NCBI RefSeq assembly: GCF_023283885.1
Contig: NZ_JAKILA010000010.1
Location: 62,001 to 126,000 of the forward strand
DNA: 64,000 nucleotides
Source: Shewanella basaltis
Lineage (GTDB): Bacteria > Pseudomonadota > Gammaproteobacteria > Enterobacterales > Shewanellaceae
Direction of reading: 5' to 3'
In this document: positions 40,514 to 50,118 of the stretch, one piece after another
How the letters are laid out: each line of letters starts with the position of its first letter
Numbering within the stretch: the stretch's first letter is position 1
Notes under the pieces: model-generated
What the model saw: only the letters and a program-made list of their open reading frames with translations
The model's database searches: none
Told to the model about the DNA's origin: nothing
Made by a program: the position numbers and the translations under genes

Positions 40514-40766
40514 TGAGTTGTAGCCTTGTGGATGCGCACGAAGTTCGGAAGCTCGTGCTAAAGTTTCACAGACAGAAAATCAACCCCGTGTCGATTTCCC
40601 GCGCCGATAAGGGGGCATATTATAGCAGCAAGTATGCGATTTGACCACGTAAAAACTAAAAATAAACCTTAATATGTTGATTAATCGTAAAGATTGGCCT
40701 GATTCTTGATTCATGCCTTACTGCAATTGGTTGAAAAATGAGCGCTTGTTGTATTTTATGATGTGT

Positions 40767-41738
40767 TTAAGGTGTTTGCGTGAGTTTCTCAATATTTAAC
40801 AGTTGATACACGGTTTCGACTACGGCAACAATAAAGTCGAGATCTAATGTGTCTATTGTGTCATTTTCGGTGTGGTATTGTTGATGTGGCGGCACACCAA
40901 AATACACCCATTTATACCCTGCCTTGTGAAACGGATAGTGATCAGATGCCCTTAACCAATCGGTTTTTTGTAAGCGCCCGCTAAGCAAACTTCTGCGATG
41001 AGTGCGAATACATAATTGCGTTTGTTGCATCAGTTGCGCCTTAATGGTGTCAAACTGAGCGATATTCTTTTCGCCTTCCATATAAATCGCACGGCGCCGA
41101 TTGGGGTGGCCAATCATGTCAAGATTAACGCTTAGCTCAACCTCTATATTTGGATCTTGCTGCAATAATTGCACTAAGGCATAACTGCCAAATAATCCGG
41201 GTTCTTCAGCATCGGTAGCGACTAGCATTAAATTAACGTCATCTAAGTGAGTCTGTTTTTGCCAGCGTTTGGCAATGGCCAGCATACCTGCTACGCCAGA
41301 GGCGTTATCGTCGGCGCCAGGAAACACAGTGCTACCTTTTTGGCCAAGATGATCGTAATGGGCGGTAATGATCCGCCAGCGTCGAGAAGGGATTTTTGCA
41401 GGTATGGTCGCAACTAAATTAACCCCTGTGATTGTTGAAAATTGATGGTCGAAGTTAAAGGGGATGGCAAATTCTGTTTGCCAGGGTTTAAGGCCAAGCT
41501 GATTAAAGCGCGAAATAATATAATCTTGTGCAGCTTGCGAACCAAGTGTTGCAGTTTTGCGCCCTTGAAACGCGACAGAAGTCAGTATGCTGATATCTTG
41601 GTGTATTTGCTCAGTTGCGTTAGGCCAAGTGGTGGTAAATGTAGAAGAGCATTCAGGTAAGCGGGCACTGCAGCCACTGTTTAAGCAGAGCAGTAAAAGC
41701 ATCCCAACCACCTGATAACGAGGAAGAAGCGTGGGCAT
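40767..41738 (-). CDS. M28-family zinc aminopeptidase lipoprotein
   Basis: The 323-residue protein begins with a lipoprotein signal (VGMLLLLCLNSGC, cysteine near residue 23) and a peptidase M28 domain. The five zinc ligands are visible: AHYDHLG, PGADDNASG, TDAEEPGLFGS, NLDMIG and SDHYPF, with the catalytic Glu in DAEE. It should release N-terminal amino acids from peptides outside the inner membrane, supporting peptide use by the cell. It lies 46 bases downstream of uvrA on the same strand and may be read through with it. Confidence 0.9.
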   Translation of the reverse strand: MPTLLPRYQVVGMLLLLCLNSGCSARLPECSSTFTTTWPNATEQIHQDISILTSVAFQGRKTATLGSQAAQDYIISRFNQLGLKPWQTEFAIPFNFDHQFSTITGVNLVATIPAKIPSRRWRIITAHYDHLGQKGSTVFPGADDNASGVAGMLAIAKRWQKQTHLDDVNLMLVATDAEEPGLFGSYALVQLLQQDPNIEVELSVNLDMIGHPNRRRAIYMEGEKNIAQFDTIKAQLMQQTQLCIRTHRRSLLSGRLQKTDWLRASDHYPFHKAGYKWVYFGVPPHQQYHTENDTIDTLDLDFIVAVVETVYQLLNIEKLTQTP

Positions 41739-41784
41739 ATCGGCACTCCTAACGTTACGGGTGGATGGGAAACCTATATAAAGG

Positions 41785-44649
41785 CTACTTTTTATTTTTT
41801 GCTTTTTTGCTACGTTGCTGATGCAGCGCCAGCATTGGCTTTAAGAATCGTGCAGTATGCGATTCTGGGTGCTCGGCAACGTCTTCTGGGCTACCGGCTG
41901 CTAAAATCATGCCGCCGCCTGAGCCGCCTTCTGGGCCTAAGTCGACAATCCAGTCTGCGGTTTTAATCACATCTAAATTGTGCTCAATCACCACAACAGT
42001 ATTGCCATGGGACTTTAGGCGATGTAATACATCTAACAATAGCTGAATGTCTGCAAAGTGCAGCCCGGTGGTTGGTTCATCTAAAATATACAAGGTTTTA
42101 CCTGTGTCGCGTTTAGACAACTCTTTTGCTAGTTTAACTCGCTGCGCTTCACCGCCAGACAGGGTCGTTGCACTTTGCCCCAGGCGAATATACGACAGGC
42201 CGACATCCATTAACGTTTGCAGTTTGCGTGCAATCGATGGGATGGCATCAAAGTAGCTGCGCGCATCTTCAACGGTCATTTGCAGCACTTCGTGAATGTT
42301 TTTGCCTTTGTATTTCACTTCCAAGGTTTCGCGGTTATAGCGCTTACCTTTACATGAGTCACAAGGCACATACACGTCTGGTAAAAAGTGCATCTCAACT
42401 TTAATTAAGCCATCGCCTTGGCAAGCCTCACAGCGTCCGCCTTTAACGTTAAATGAGAAGCGGCCCACTTGATAACCACGGGTACGCGACTCTTGTGTGC
42501 CGGCAAACAACTCACGTATTGGGGTAAATATACCCGTGTAAGTTGCTGGGTTTGAGCGCGGCGTGCGGCCAATCGGGCTTTGGTCGATGTCGACAACCTT
42601 GTCGCATTGCTCCATGCCTTTAATGCTTTTATAAGGAGCAGGTTCGTCGACCGTGGCACCATTTAGCATGCGATGGGCAATTTTAAAGAAGGTGTCGTTA
42701 ATTAGGGTCGATTTACCTGAGCCAGAAACACCTGTAATGCAGGTGAACAGGCCAATTGGAATGGTGAGATCGACATCCTTGAGGTTGTTTCCTGATGCGC
42801 CAAATAGTTCAATGACTTTTTTAGGGTCCATTGGCGTGCGCTCGTCGCTGATGTGAATTTGCTTTTTGCCAGAAATATACTGGCCAGTGACCGACTCTTC
42901 ACAGTTAAGAATATCGTCTAAGGTGCCGTCGCAAATCACTTCGCCACCGTGTACACCAGCGCCAGGGCCAATGTCGATAACATGATCGGCAAGGCGAATG
43001 GCGTCTTCGTCGTGCTCAACCACAATCACGGTATTGCCTAAGTCACGCAGATGAATAAGCGTTTGTAATAAACGTTCGTTGTCGCGTTGATGCAAACCAA
43101 TTGAAGGTTCATCCAGTACGTACATGACGCCGACGAGGCCTGCGCCAATTTGGCTGGCTAATCGGATCCGCTGTGCTTCACCGCCCGACAAGGTTTCGGC
43201 CGAGCGCGATAAGCTTAAATAATTCAACCCCACGTTAACTAAAAAGCCTAAACGTTCGCTGATTTCTTTTAAGATTTTTTCGGCAATTTTGGCGCGTTGG
43301 CCTTCAAAAGCCACAGTATCAAAGTACGCTTTGGCTTCGCCAATTGACCAGGTGGTTAATTGCGGCAAGTTTAATTCACCAATAAACACGTTGCGTGCTT
43401 CTTCACGTAGGCGTGAACCACCACAACTTTTACAAGGCTGCATATTAATAAACTTAGACAGTTCGTCGCGCACCGAATTACTCTCGGTTTCGCGGTAACG
43501 GCGGTCCATGTTATTTAAAATGCCTTCAAACGGATGGTTACGCACCACCACGTCACCGCGGTCATTAATGTACTTAAAAGCAATGTTTTGTTTGCCTGAG
43601 CCGTACAAGACAATCTTTTTGACTTTATCGCTGAGTTCGGCAAAGGGCTTTTCGACATCAAATTTGTAATGCTCTGCCAATGAGCTGAGCATTTGGAAAT
43701 AGTAAAAATTGCGTCTGTCCCAGCCGCGTACCGCACCACCGGCTAATGATAATTCATCGTTGGTGATCACCCGCTCTGGGTCAAAAAATTGTTGTACGCC
43801 TAAACCGTCACAGGTTTGGCAAGCACCCGCAGGGTTGTTAAACGAGAAAATGCGTGGCTCAAGTTCTGCCATGGAATAGCCACAATGCGGACAGGCAAAG
43901 TTAGCCGAAAATACTAATTCTTCAGCGTTGTTATCTTCCATGCTGGCGATTTTGGCAATACCGCCAGACAACTCTAATGCGGTTTCAAATGATTCAGCTA
44001 AACGCTGTTTAATGTCGTCACGCACTTTAAAGCGGTCTACAACCACTTCAATAGTGTGTTTAACATGTAAATCTAGGGTTGGAGGGTCGGTTAAGTCGCA
44101 CACTTCGCCGTCAATACGCGCGCGGATGTAACCTTGAGCCGATAAACTTTCGAGCAGTTTAACGTGTTCACCTTTACGATCGTTCACTACCGGCGCCAGT
44201 AACATTTGGCGGCTGTCTTGTGGCATTGCCAAAACTTTATCGACCATCTGGCTAACGGTTTGTGCCGACAAAGGTAAGTGATGTGTAGGGCAGCGTGGCT
44301 CGCCGACCCGGGCAAATAACAGGCGTAGATAGTCGTAAATCTCGGTAATGGTACCCACGGTTGAACGAGGGTTATGCGACGTTGATTTTTGCTCAATCGA
44401 AATGGCTGGGCTTAAGCCTTCAATATGATCAACATCGGGCTTTTCCATTAAACTCAAAAATTGGCGCGCATACGCCGATAAGGATTCGACATAACGACGC
44501 TGGCCTTCTGCATACAGAGTATCGAAAGCTAATGATGATTTTCCGGAACCAGATAATCCTGTAATAACAATCAGTTTATCACGTGGGATTGTTAGATTGA
44601 TGTTTTTTAGATTGTGGGTACGGGCACCGCGTATTTCAATTTTATCCAT
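41785..44649 (-). CDS. uvrA: excinuclease ABC subunit UvrA
   Basis: UvrA is the damage-sensing ATPase of nucleotide excision repair. The 954-residue product starts [17 protein letters not shown] and carries two ABC cassettes: Walker [10 protein letters not shown] near residue 32 and GVSGSGKST near 640, with two LSGGEAQR signatures, and zinc-finger cysteine pairs (CPHC, CEAC, CDSC). In E. coli uvrA and ssb are divergent under a shared LexA box; here a transporter gene lies between and I found no convincing LexA box upstream. Confidence 0.98.
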   Translation of the reverse strand: MDKIEIRGARTHNLKNINLTIPRDKLIVITGLSGSGKSSLAFDTLYAEGQRRYVESLSAYARQFLSLMEKPDVDHIEGLSPAISIEQKSTSHNPRSTVGTITEIYDYLRLLFARVGEPRCPTHHLPLSAQTVSQMVDKVLAMPQDSRQMLLAPVVNDRKGEHVKLLESLSAQGYIRARIDGEVCDLTDPPTLDLHVKHTIEVVVDRFKVRDDIKQRLAESFETALELSGGIAKIASMEDNNAEELVFSANFACPHCGYSMAELEPRIFSFNNPAGACQTCDGLGVQQFFDPERVITNDELSLAGGAVRGWDRRNFYYFQMLSSLAEHYKFDVEKPFAELSDKVKKIVLYGSGKQNIAFKYINDRGDVVVRNHPFEGILNNMDRRYRETESNSVRDELSKFINMQPCKSCGGSRLREEARNVFIGELNLPQLTTWSIGEAKAYFDTVAFEGQRAKIAEKILKEISERLGFLVNVGLNYLSLSRSAETLSGGEAQRIRLASQIGAGLVGVMYVLDEPSIGLHQRDNERLLQTLIHLRDLGNTVIVVEHDEDAIRLADHVIDIGPGAGVHGGEVICDGTLDDILNCEESVTGQYISGKKQIHISDERTPMDPKKVIELFGASGNNLKDVDLTIPIGLFTCITGVSGSGKSTLINDTFFKIAHRMLNGATVDEPAPYKSIKGMEQCDKVVDIDQSPIGRTPRSNPATYTGIFTPIRELFAGTQESRTRGYQVGRFSFNVKGGRCEACQGDGLIKVEMHFLPDVYVPCDSCKGKRYNRETLEVKYKGKNIHEVLQMTVEDARSYFDAIPSIARKLQTLMDVGLSYIRLGQSATTLSGGEAQRVKLAKELSKRDTGKTLYILDEPTTGLHFADIQLLLDVLHRLKSHGNTVVVIEHNLDVIKTADWIVDLGPEGGSGGGMILAAGSPEDVAEHPESHTARFLKPMLALHQQRSKKAKNKK

Positions 44650-44890
44650 CTATCTCGCTCTATAACTGCTGTAAACAAAACGATAATCAGTATCGCATAG
44701 ATATGAATCGACTTCAGATCAATTTTGTTATCAATGGTGTATATACGCCTGCGACCATTAATAAGTTTAGTAAAAGGTAATCTAAATGCAGTATAGGTCG
44801 CAAACTATGATTTCCTTTTGAGCTAATTTATGGCGCTGTGATAATATGCGCAGCTAATTATGTATCACTCATTTTTCGAAGGGCAATTGC

Positions 44891-46258
44891 ATGGCCAGTA
44901 ATGGACTGTCGGGTATGGAGAAAAAAGTCGCTTTTTCGTTAGCCAGTGTGTTTGGTTTACGAATGATGGGGCTATTTATGATTATGCCTGTCTTCGCGTT
45001 GTACGGTCAGCACTTAGAGGGATTTTCACCCTTGTGGGTTGGCATTGCGATTGGTGCTTACGGACTGACTCAAGCTGTATTACAAATTCCTATGGGCATG
45101 TTATCCGACAAATATGGCCGCAAGCCCATTATTTTAGGCGGTCTAGTGTTGTTTGCTGTCGGCAGTTTAATTGCCGCTTCATCGGATCATATTTACGGTG
45201 TGGTATTTGGCCGTGCAGTACAAGGTATGGGCGCTATTGCTGCTGCCGTATTGGCATTAGCTGCCGACTTAACTCGCGATGAGCAACGCACCAAAGTGAT
45301 GGCCGTTATTGGTATGTGCATTGGTTTTTCGTTTGCGCTGTCGCTACTTGTTGGGCCTATTGTGGCGCAATATATGGGGCTAACAGGGCTATTTTTATTA
45401 ACTGCAGTGCTTGCGGTATTGGGCATGTTAATTGTGCAGTTTTTTGTGCCCAACCCGATAACCCAGGCCCCAAAAGGCGACACGGTTGCCACCCCGACTA
45501 AATTAAAGCGCATGTTGTTAGACCCGCAGCTATTTCGTTTAGACGCGGGGATTTTTATTTTACATTTGGTATTAACTGCGGTGTTTGTGGCGTTACCGCT
45601 CGATTTGGTGGATGCTGGTTTAGTTAAAGAAAAGCACTGGATGTTGTACTTCCCGGCGTTTGTAGGCGCCTTCTTTTTAATGGTGCCGTTAATCATTATT
45701 GGGGTGAAGCGTAACAATACCAAAACCATGTTCCAGTTATCGCTGTTAATCATGATGTTGGCATTAGCAACCATGGGCATTTTTGCCGACAATATTTGGA
45801 TGTTAAGTGCTGCGGTTGTGTTGTTTTTTACTGGTTTTAATTACCTTGAAGCGTCGTTGCCAAGCTTAATTGCTAAATTTTGCCCTGTGGGTGAAAAAGG
45901 CTCTGCAATGGGAGTGTATTCAACCAGCCAATTTTTAGGTGCATTTTGTGGCGGTATGCTTGGCGGTGGTGCATATCAGTTAGTGGGTGCATCTGGTGTG
46001 TTTTTTGTGGCACTTGGGCTAATGTTTGTTTGGCTATTACTGACGATTGGCATGCAAAAACCTGTATTGTTAAAAAGCTATACTCTTGAAGCCAATATAA
46101 AAGATAAAAACGATGCGCAAATTATGGCCGCCGAGCTGTCGCAATTGGCTGGCGTGGTTGAAGCCATTGTGGTGCTTGAAGAGAAGGTCGCTTATTTAAA
46201 GGCTGATGATAAATTCAATTTAAGCGAAGCCCGAGCTGTGTTAGGCTCTGTACAATAG
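44891..46258 (+). CDS. MFS transporter, YajR-like, with C-terminal YAM domain
   Basis: The 455-residue protein has twelve membrane segments with the MFS motif A GMLSDKYGRKPII between helices 2 and 3, and a soluble C-terminal ~65-residue domain (DAQIMAAELSQLAGVVEAIVVLEEKVAYLKAD) matching the YAM domain of E. coli YajR, a proton-driven exporter. Substrate is unknown. It sits between uvrA and ssb, 65 bases before ssb and divergent from uvrA. Confidence 0.9.
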   Translation: MASNGLSGMEKKVAFSLASVFGLRMMGLFMIMPVFALYGQHLEGFSPLWVGIAIGAYGLTQAVLQIPMGMLSDKYGRKPIILGGLVLFAVGSLIAASSDHIYGVVFGRAVQGMGAIAAAVLALAADLTRDEQRTKVMAVIGMCIGFSFALSLLVGPIVAQYMGLTGLFLLTAVLAVLGMLIVQFFVPNPITQAPKGDTVATPTKLKRMLLDPQLFRLDAGIFILHLVLTAVFVALPLDLVDAGLVKEKHWMLYFPAFVGAFFLMVPLIIIGVKRNNTKTMFQLSLLIMMLALATMGIFADNIWMLSAAVVLFFTGFNYLEASLPSLIAKFCPVGEKGSAMGVYSTSQFLGAFCGGMLGGGAYQLVGASGVFFVALGLMFVWLLLTIGMQKPVLLKSYTLEANIKDKNDAQIMAAELSQLAGVVEAIVVLEEKVAYLKADDKFNLSEARAVLGSVQ

Positions 46259-46323
46259 ATCGTGTAGATCATTTCGTTTAGAATTCAGATACAGTAAATA
46301 GATATAAATCTCAGGAGATTTCG

Positions 46324-47031
46324 ATGGCTAGTCGTGGTGTGAATAAAGTGATTTTGGTCGGTAACTTAGGTAAAGATCCTGAGGTTCGTTACATGCCAAA
46401 CGGCAACGCCGTAGCCAACTTTACAATAGCGACAAGTGAGTCGTGGAAAGACCAACAAGGTCAAGTGCAAGAACGCACTGAATGGCACAACATTGTAATG
46501 TACCGTCGCCTGGCTGAAATTGCTGGCGAGTACTTAAAAAAAGGCTCTAAGGTTTATCTTGAAGGTAAATTACAGACCAGCAAGTGGCAAGATCAAGCTA
46601 CTGGTCAAGACCGCTACAAAACCGAAATCAACGCCCTAGAAATGCAAATGCTCGACAGTCGTAATTCAGGTGATAATGCCGGTGGCCAAGGTCAGTATAA
46701 TCAAAGCCAAGGTCAAAGCCAGTACGCTCAAAACCAGGGGCAAGGTCAGAGCCAGCAATCGCGTCCTGCACCAGCAGCGCCACAACCTCGTGCTCAACAG
46801 TATAATCAAACTGCACCAGCATCTGCAGGCAATGCTTATCAAGGTCAACAAGGTGGTTATCAGCAACCTGCGCCAGCGCAACAAGCTCCTGCTTATGCAC
46901 CTAAGCCAGCAGCGGCTCCACAAGGTAATTTCCAACCTCAAAATGCACCAACGCAGCGCCCAGCGCCACAGCCTGCACAAAACTTCACTCCAGATTTGGA
47001 TGAAGGTTGGGATGACGATATTCCGTTCTAA
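46324..47031 (+). CDS. ssb: single-stranded DNA-binding protein
   Basis: SSB coats single-stranded DNA as a tetramer and recruits repair and replication proteins. The N-terminal OB fold (residues 1-110: [42 protein letters not shown]) is followed by a long Gln/Pro/Ala-rich linker with YNQSQGQ-like repeats, and the acidic tip [12 protein letters not shown] that binds partner proteins. The 235-residue length is above the 178 of E. coli owing to the linker. A GGAG site precedes the ATG; a strong terminator follows. Confidence 0.97.
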   Translation: MASRGVNKVILVGNLGKDPEVRYMPNGNAVANFTIATSESWKDQQGQVQERTEWHNIVMYRRLAEIAGEYLKKGSKVYLEGKLQTSKWQDQATGQDRYKTEINALEMQMLDSRNSGDNAGGQGQYNQSQGQSQYAQNQGQGQSQQSRPAPAAPQPRAQQYNQTAPASAGNAYQGQQGGYQQPAPAQQAPAYAPKPAAAPQGNFQPQNAPTQRPAPQPAQNFTPDLDEGWDDDIPF

Positions 47032-47070
47032 TTCACGGTAAACCTAATAATGTAGATAAAACTGGTACAG

Positions 47071-47104
47071 AAAAGCCTTGACGGTAACGCCAAGGCTTTT
47101 TTAT
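47071..47104 (+). terminator. terminator of ssb
   Basis: AAAAGCCTTG and CAAGGCTTTT pair across a 10-base loop, followed by a T-run, 40 bases past the stop. It also faces the convergent DUF3861 gene. Confidence 0.9.
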
Positions 47105-47123
47105 TGACTCTACTATTGAGCTT

Positions 47124-47429
47124 TTATGTTGAGTGGTTAAGTGCACTCTTTATGGTGGTTTTTAGGTTTTGCATAAAGGTTTTAAAGTGCGGCATAAAAT
47201 CGATAAACAGTGGGTGTTTACGGTTATGCATCATCAGCGGGCCTAATAAACGTAAACCAACACTTAATTGAGTGGCTTCTGACTCTGGCAGCCCACTGCC
47301 CATTTTAAGGTTTTCAACGAGTTTAAATAAATCTTCTCGGTCTTGAAGTTCAAACTGTAACTGCTGAATACTGTGTTGATTTTCATCAAGATGTTCAACA
47401 GTAATACGATATTGATTGTCTTTGCTCAT
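47124..47429 (-). CDS. DUF3861 family protein
   Basis: A 101-residue soluble protein matching the DUF3861 family (YRITVEHLDENQ start; VGLRLLGPLMMHNRKHPLFIDFMPHF in the second half). Function is unknown. It lies 15 bases after the DUF2798 gene on the same strand, so they form one operon controlled by the double palindromic operator further up. Confidence 0.85.
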   Translation of the reverse strand: MSKDNQYRITVEHLDENQHSIQQLQFELQDREDLFKLVENLKMGSGLPESEATQLSVGLRLLGPLMMHNRKHPLFIDFMPHFKTFMQNLKTTIKSALNHST

Positions 47430-47444
47430 GGGAAATACCTCAGA

Positions 47445-47936
47445 TTAACTTTTTAAAAATCGTTCAATTTTAGGTTTGATGGTTAATGAGGTAATGACCA
47501 TTAACGTTAAGCCTAGTGGTAGCGCGGCGAGTAGTGCATCAAGCCAGTGGCTAAACAGTGCCGCTTGACTACTCAATCCAATATTATTAATGGCTGTAGA
47601 CAGTGCCATTGCAGACTCCATTGTGATTGCCATCAATAACCCGACAATAATGTTGCGCTTTTTCTCGCTGGTATTAGGTAACCATTTTTCAATGGTATGT
47701 GTTAAAAAGGCCATTAAGATAAACCCTGCTGGCATCACGGTAACTGCGGCTATCAAAAACGAGACAAACCAGTCGCGAAAGAATGTGTCGCTGTACCCTA
47801 AGTTGATGTAGGTCATTAAACCAATGAGTGAACCGCCCATGACAGTCATCATTGCAAATACAACGATAATTTTATAAATGATAGGGGTTTGCTTTGGAGA
47901 GCTATGAGGGATAGATATAACCGATTGTGCGTTCAT
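47445..47936 (-). CDS. DUF2798 membrane protein
   Basis: The 163-residue product has four membrane segments arranged as two DUF2798 units: IIVVFAMMTVMGGSLIGLMTYIN with WFVSFLIAAVTVMPAGFILMAFLTH, and RNIIVGLLMAITMESAMALSTAI with WLDALLAALPLGLTLMVITSLTI. Function is unknown. It is the first gene of an operon with DUF3861. The promoter region contains two copies of GTTGATAAAGTCAAC that bracket likely -35 and -10 boxes, which suggests tight repression by a small regulator such as a MarR-type protein, inferred only. Confidence 0.85.
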   Translation of the reverse strand: MNAQSVISIPHSSPKQTPIIYKIIVVFAMMTVMGGSLIGLMTYINLGYSDTFFRDWFVSFLIAAVTVMPAGFILMAFLTHTIEKWLPNTSEKKRNIIVGLLMAITMESAMALSTAINNIGLSSQAALFSHWLDALLAALPLGLTLMVITSLTIKPKIERFLKS

Positions 47937-47968
47937 TTTTGTTTCTCAAATAATTAAAATAAGATTAT

Positions 47969-48011
47969 GTTGATAAAGTCAACTATATTGCTAGTTGTTG
48001 ATAAAGTCAAC
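47969..48011 (-). promoter_or_regulatory. promoter with two identical palindromic operators
   Basis: GTTGATAAAGTCAAC occurs at 47969-47983 and 47997-48011, 28 bases apart. Read on the minus strand, the upstream copy contains TTGACT (a -35, 48005-48010), and 17 bases later is TATAGT (a -10, 47982-47987) touching the second copy. Both operators therefore overlap the promoter elements of the DUF2798 operon. Confidence 0.75.
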
Positions 48012-48129
48012 TTAATTGTGTTTTGTGAATGGTCAGCTAAGCATTTTTATGTGCGGCAGGAAATTTTTGCCAAGAAACTGTGGTCAATATTGATCACATA
48101 AATGAGTTGTTCTTATAAGGGTGGATATA

Positions 48130-48879
48130 ATGCAAAAAAATGTTGTGAGTCAGATTGCCTTAATGGTTGCATTGCTTGCTGGCGTTGCCGCAGTTTTGAT
48201 GATTTTTGGGTCATCAATGGGGTTGTGGGAACCGATAACGGGTTTTGTTGCAAGCCGTACATACAATAATGTACTGGGTTATATTGTGGTGGCGGTCGCT
48301 CTGGTGAGTTTGCTGGTTGGGTTTATGATTAAAACTGATACTCCTAAAGCCCGCGGCACAGGTAAGTCTGTTGTGGCATTGTTTATTGGCCTTGGCATGT
48401 TGTCACCAATGCTGATGGGCTTGATTGTTGAGCCAGTAAAATATCCACCTATTCATGATATTACGACAAACACAGAGACACCGCCGCAATTTATCTTTTT
48501 AACCGATAGCCGTATAGGTGCTAAAAATACGTTAGTGTATGGTGGGCCAGAGATTGCTGCGCAGCAATTACAGGCATATCCAGATATTCAACCTATTATG
48601 TCTGAGTTAAACACCGAGGCTGCGTTTAACAAAGCCCTTGATGTGGCGAAAGCTATGGGGTGGGCGATTGTGGATCAACAACCGCAAACCCAGCGCTTTG
48701 AAGCGACGGCCAGAACGCCTTTTTTCAATTTTGCCGATGATGTTGTGGTGGTGGTGACGAGTGTAGAGCAGGGCAGCCGTATTGATCTGCGCAGTGTATC
48801 GCGTATTGGTCGAGGAGATGCGGGAGTTAATGCAAAGCGTATCAAAGAATTTAGTCAACGCTTTGCTGAATCACTCTAG
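48130..48879 (+). CDS. DUF1499 family membrane protein
   Basis: A 249-residue protein with three N-terminal membrane segments (about residues 7-30, 45-62, 80-100) and a C-terminal soluble DUF1499 domain (ALDVAKAMGWAIVDQQPQTQRFEATARTPFFNFADDVVVVV). Function is unknown. GTG at 48121 is in frame, but AAGGGTGG just before 48130 fits a ribosome site for that ATG. The stop codon TAG is shared with the first base of an inserted interspersed element, and the natural terminator now lies 290 bases away beyond it. Confidence 0.85.
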   Translation: MQKNVVSQIALMVALLAGVAAVLMIFGSSMGLWEPITGFVASRTYNNVLGYIVVAVALVSLLVGFMIKTDTPKARGTGKSVVALFIGLGMLSPMLMGLIVEPVKYPPIHDITTNTETPPQFIFLTDSRIGAKNTLVYGGPEIAAQQLQAYPDIQPIMSELNTEAAFNKALDVAKAMGWAIVDQQPQTQRFEATARTPFFNFADDVVVVVTSVEQGSRIDLRSVSRIGRGDAGVNAKRIKEFSQRFAESL

Positions 48880-49141
48880 GGTCTGTTGATCTTTGCTGGT
48901 TGAATTTTGTTCGAGTTAAAAACGTGTTAATCGAGGCGAATGGATTGAAGCCTAGTCACCTAAGCAAAATCTATTCAACAAAGAGTAAAACGTTTTTAGC
49001 CGAACCCAGTGGGCAGCGTTTGTTGGTCATTTTTACTGCTTTATCGACTTTTTATGTAGAATAACTACACTTCAAAGTCTCTGCCTTGTATAAAAGACCA
49101 ACAACTCGCTGCAAAAACAACCTTGAAAGATCAAAAGACCC
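48879..49141 (+). repeat. short interspersed element, family 1, copy C (263 bp)
   Basis: Bounded by GGGTCTGTTGATCTTT and AAAGATCAAAAGACCC, inverted ends with one internal mismatch, and flanked by TA on both sides. It is the short form, the same 263-bp length as copy B. It is inserted at the TA of the DUF1499 stop codon, and its first G restores TAG. Confidence 0.9.
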
Positions 49142-49169
49142 TAGAATCATGACCATTGTCGTTTACGTT

Positions 49170-49194
49170 AAAGGGCACTTAGGTGCTCTTTTTT
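49170..49194 (+). terminator. terminator beyond element copy C
   Basis: GGGCAC TTAG GTGCTC followed by TTTTTT. It is probably the original terminator of the DUF1499 gene, separated from it by the element. Confidence 0.75.
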
Positions 49195-49224
49195 ATGGGC
49201 AGGCAGTGGTATTCGTTGTCATAA

Positions 49225-49240
49225 GATGACATTTGTCATC
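49225..49240 (+). promoter_or_regulatory. palindrome upstream of the small membrane protein gene
   Basis: GATGACATTTGTCATC has 7-base arms around two central bases. A related TGACAATTTGTCA sits upstream of the GGDEF-EAL gene at 52610. It may be an operator; the regulator is unknown. Confidence 0.4.
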
Positions 49241-49319
49241 CTTGATTGCTGACAAAGTGCACTGCAATCCAAAGAGTAGTTTGCTGATAATGAATCCATA
49301 CCAACAAGGAGGCTTTATC

Positions 49320-49889
49320 ATGCAACATAAATCATTGGATCAACAATTAATTGAATATCGTCAACAACGTGCATTGGCGATGCCGTTATCAGGCATGATT
49401 GTTTGGAGTATGTTATTTGTTTTAAGCTTTATGTTACCCGCTTCGCAAATGGTAATGGCCATTTTTATCGGTACAGGCTCAATTGTATATTTGGCCATGG
49501 GGATATCTAAGCTAACGGGGGAAAGCTTTGGCTTTAAGAAAACAGCTGACCGCAATTGGTTCGACAATGTGTTTCTCGCTGCAGTGGGGATGAGTTTTTT
49601 AACCTTTGGCATTAGCATTCCATTTTTTATGGAAAACTATCTTGCACTCCCTTTTGTATTAGCCATTCAAACTGGGCTGATGTGGCTGGTACATGGCGTG
49701 ATAGCGGCACAAAAAATTGCTATAGCACATGCCGTTGTTCGTACCATTGCTTGTGTTGTTGCCTTTCAATTATGGCCAGAATTAAGCTTTCAAATTCAGC
49801 CGTTAATTGTGGTGTTGTGTTACGGGTTTACTATTCCGGTGATGGAGTCTCATTGGTGCCAACAGCAAAAATTAACCATGAGTGTTTAA
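49320..49889 (+). CDS. small membrane protein, possibly DUF7010-like
   Basis: The 189-residue protein has about five or six membrane segments after a short charged N-terminus (LDQQLIEYRQQRALAMPLSGMIVWSMLFVLSFM). The arrangement recalls the DUF7010 family, but this is by general look only. The ATG at 49320 has a perfect AAGGAGG site; upstream in-frame starts lack one. A palindrome GATGACATTTGTCATC at 49225 lies in its promoter region. It stands alone. Confidence 0.6.
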   Translation: MQHKSLDQQLIEYRQQRALAMPLSGMIVWSMLFVLSFMLPASQMVMAIFIGTGSIVYLAMGISKLTGESFGFKKTADRNWFDNVFLAAVGMSFLTFGISIPFFMENYLALPFVLAIQTGLMWLVHGVIAAQKIAIAHAVVRTIACVVAFQLWPELSFQIQPLIVVLCYGFTIPVMESHWCQQQKLTMSV

Positions 49890-49938
49890 CGCGAAACCAC
49901 TAAAAGCCACAGCACTAAGCTGTGGTTATAAGCAATAA

Positions 49939-50118
49939 TGGTTAACCGACGCGCCACAAAACACGATTATTTTTCCCAAACAACTGCCGACCATTGCCCA
50001 AATGAATCAGGCATTAGTCGATGAGGCCATGAGCCGCACTGCAAATAATCAAACTGCGGCTGCGCAAATGTTGGGGATCAGTCAAAGTGCCCTGAGTCGA
50101 CGCTTAAAAGGGCATTAA
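49939..50118 (+). pseudogene. remnant of a Fis-type (sigma-54 activator) DNA-binding domain
   Basis: An open stretch of 59 codons without a start at its head, bounded upstream by a stop, ends in the classical Fis/NtrC C-terminal helix-turn-helix: ALVDEAMSRTANNQTAAAQMLGISQSALSRRLKGH. Intact proteins of this class have about 300 or more residues with an AAA+ domain ahead of this end; none is present here. The remaining domain is well preserved, so decay was recent or a small product might still be made from ATG 50010. It overlaps the GGDEF-EAL gene end by four bases. Confidence 0.65.

Noticed and set aside
44650..44890. LexA (SOS) box between uvrA and the transporter gene
   Set aside because: CTGT half-sites occur (44664, 44836) but no matching ACAG at the right spacing, so no site is called.
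45193..45792. 199-codon minus-strand frame opposite the MFS gene
   Set aside because: It is a shadow frame of a clear transporter gene, with Asn/Thr-rich low-complexity content.
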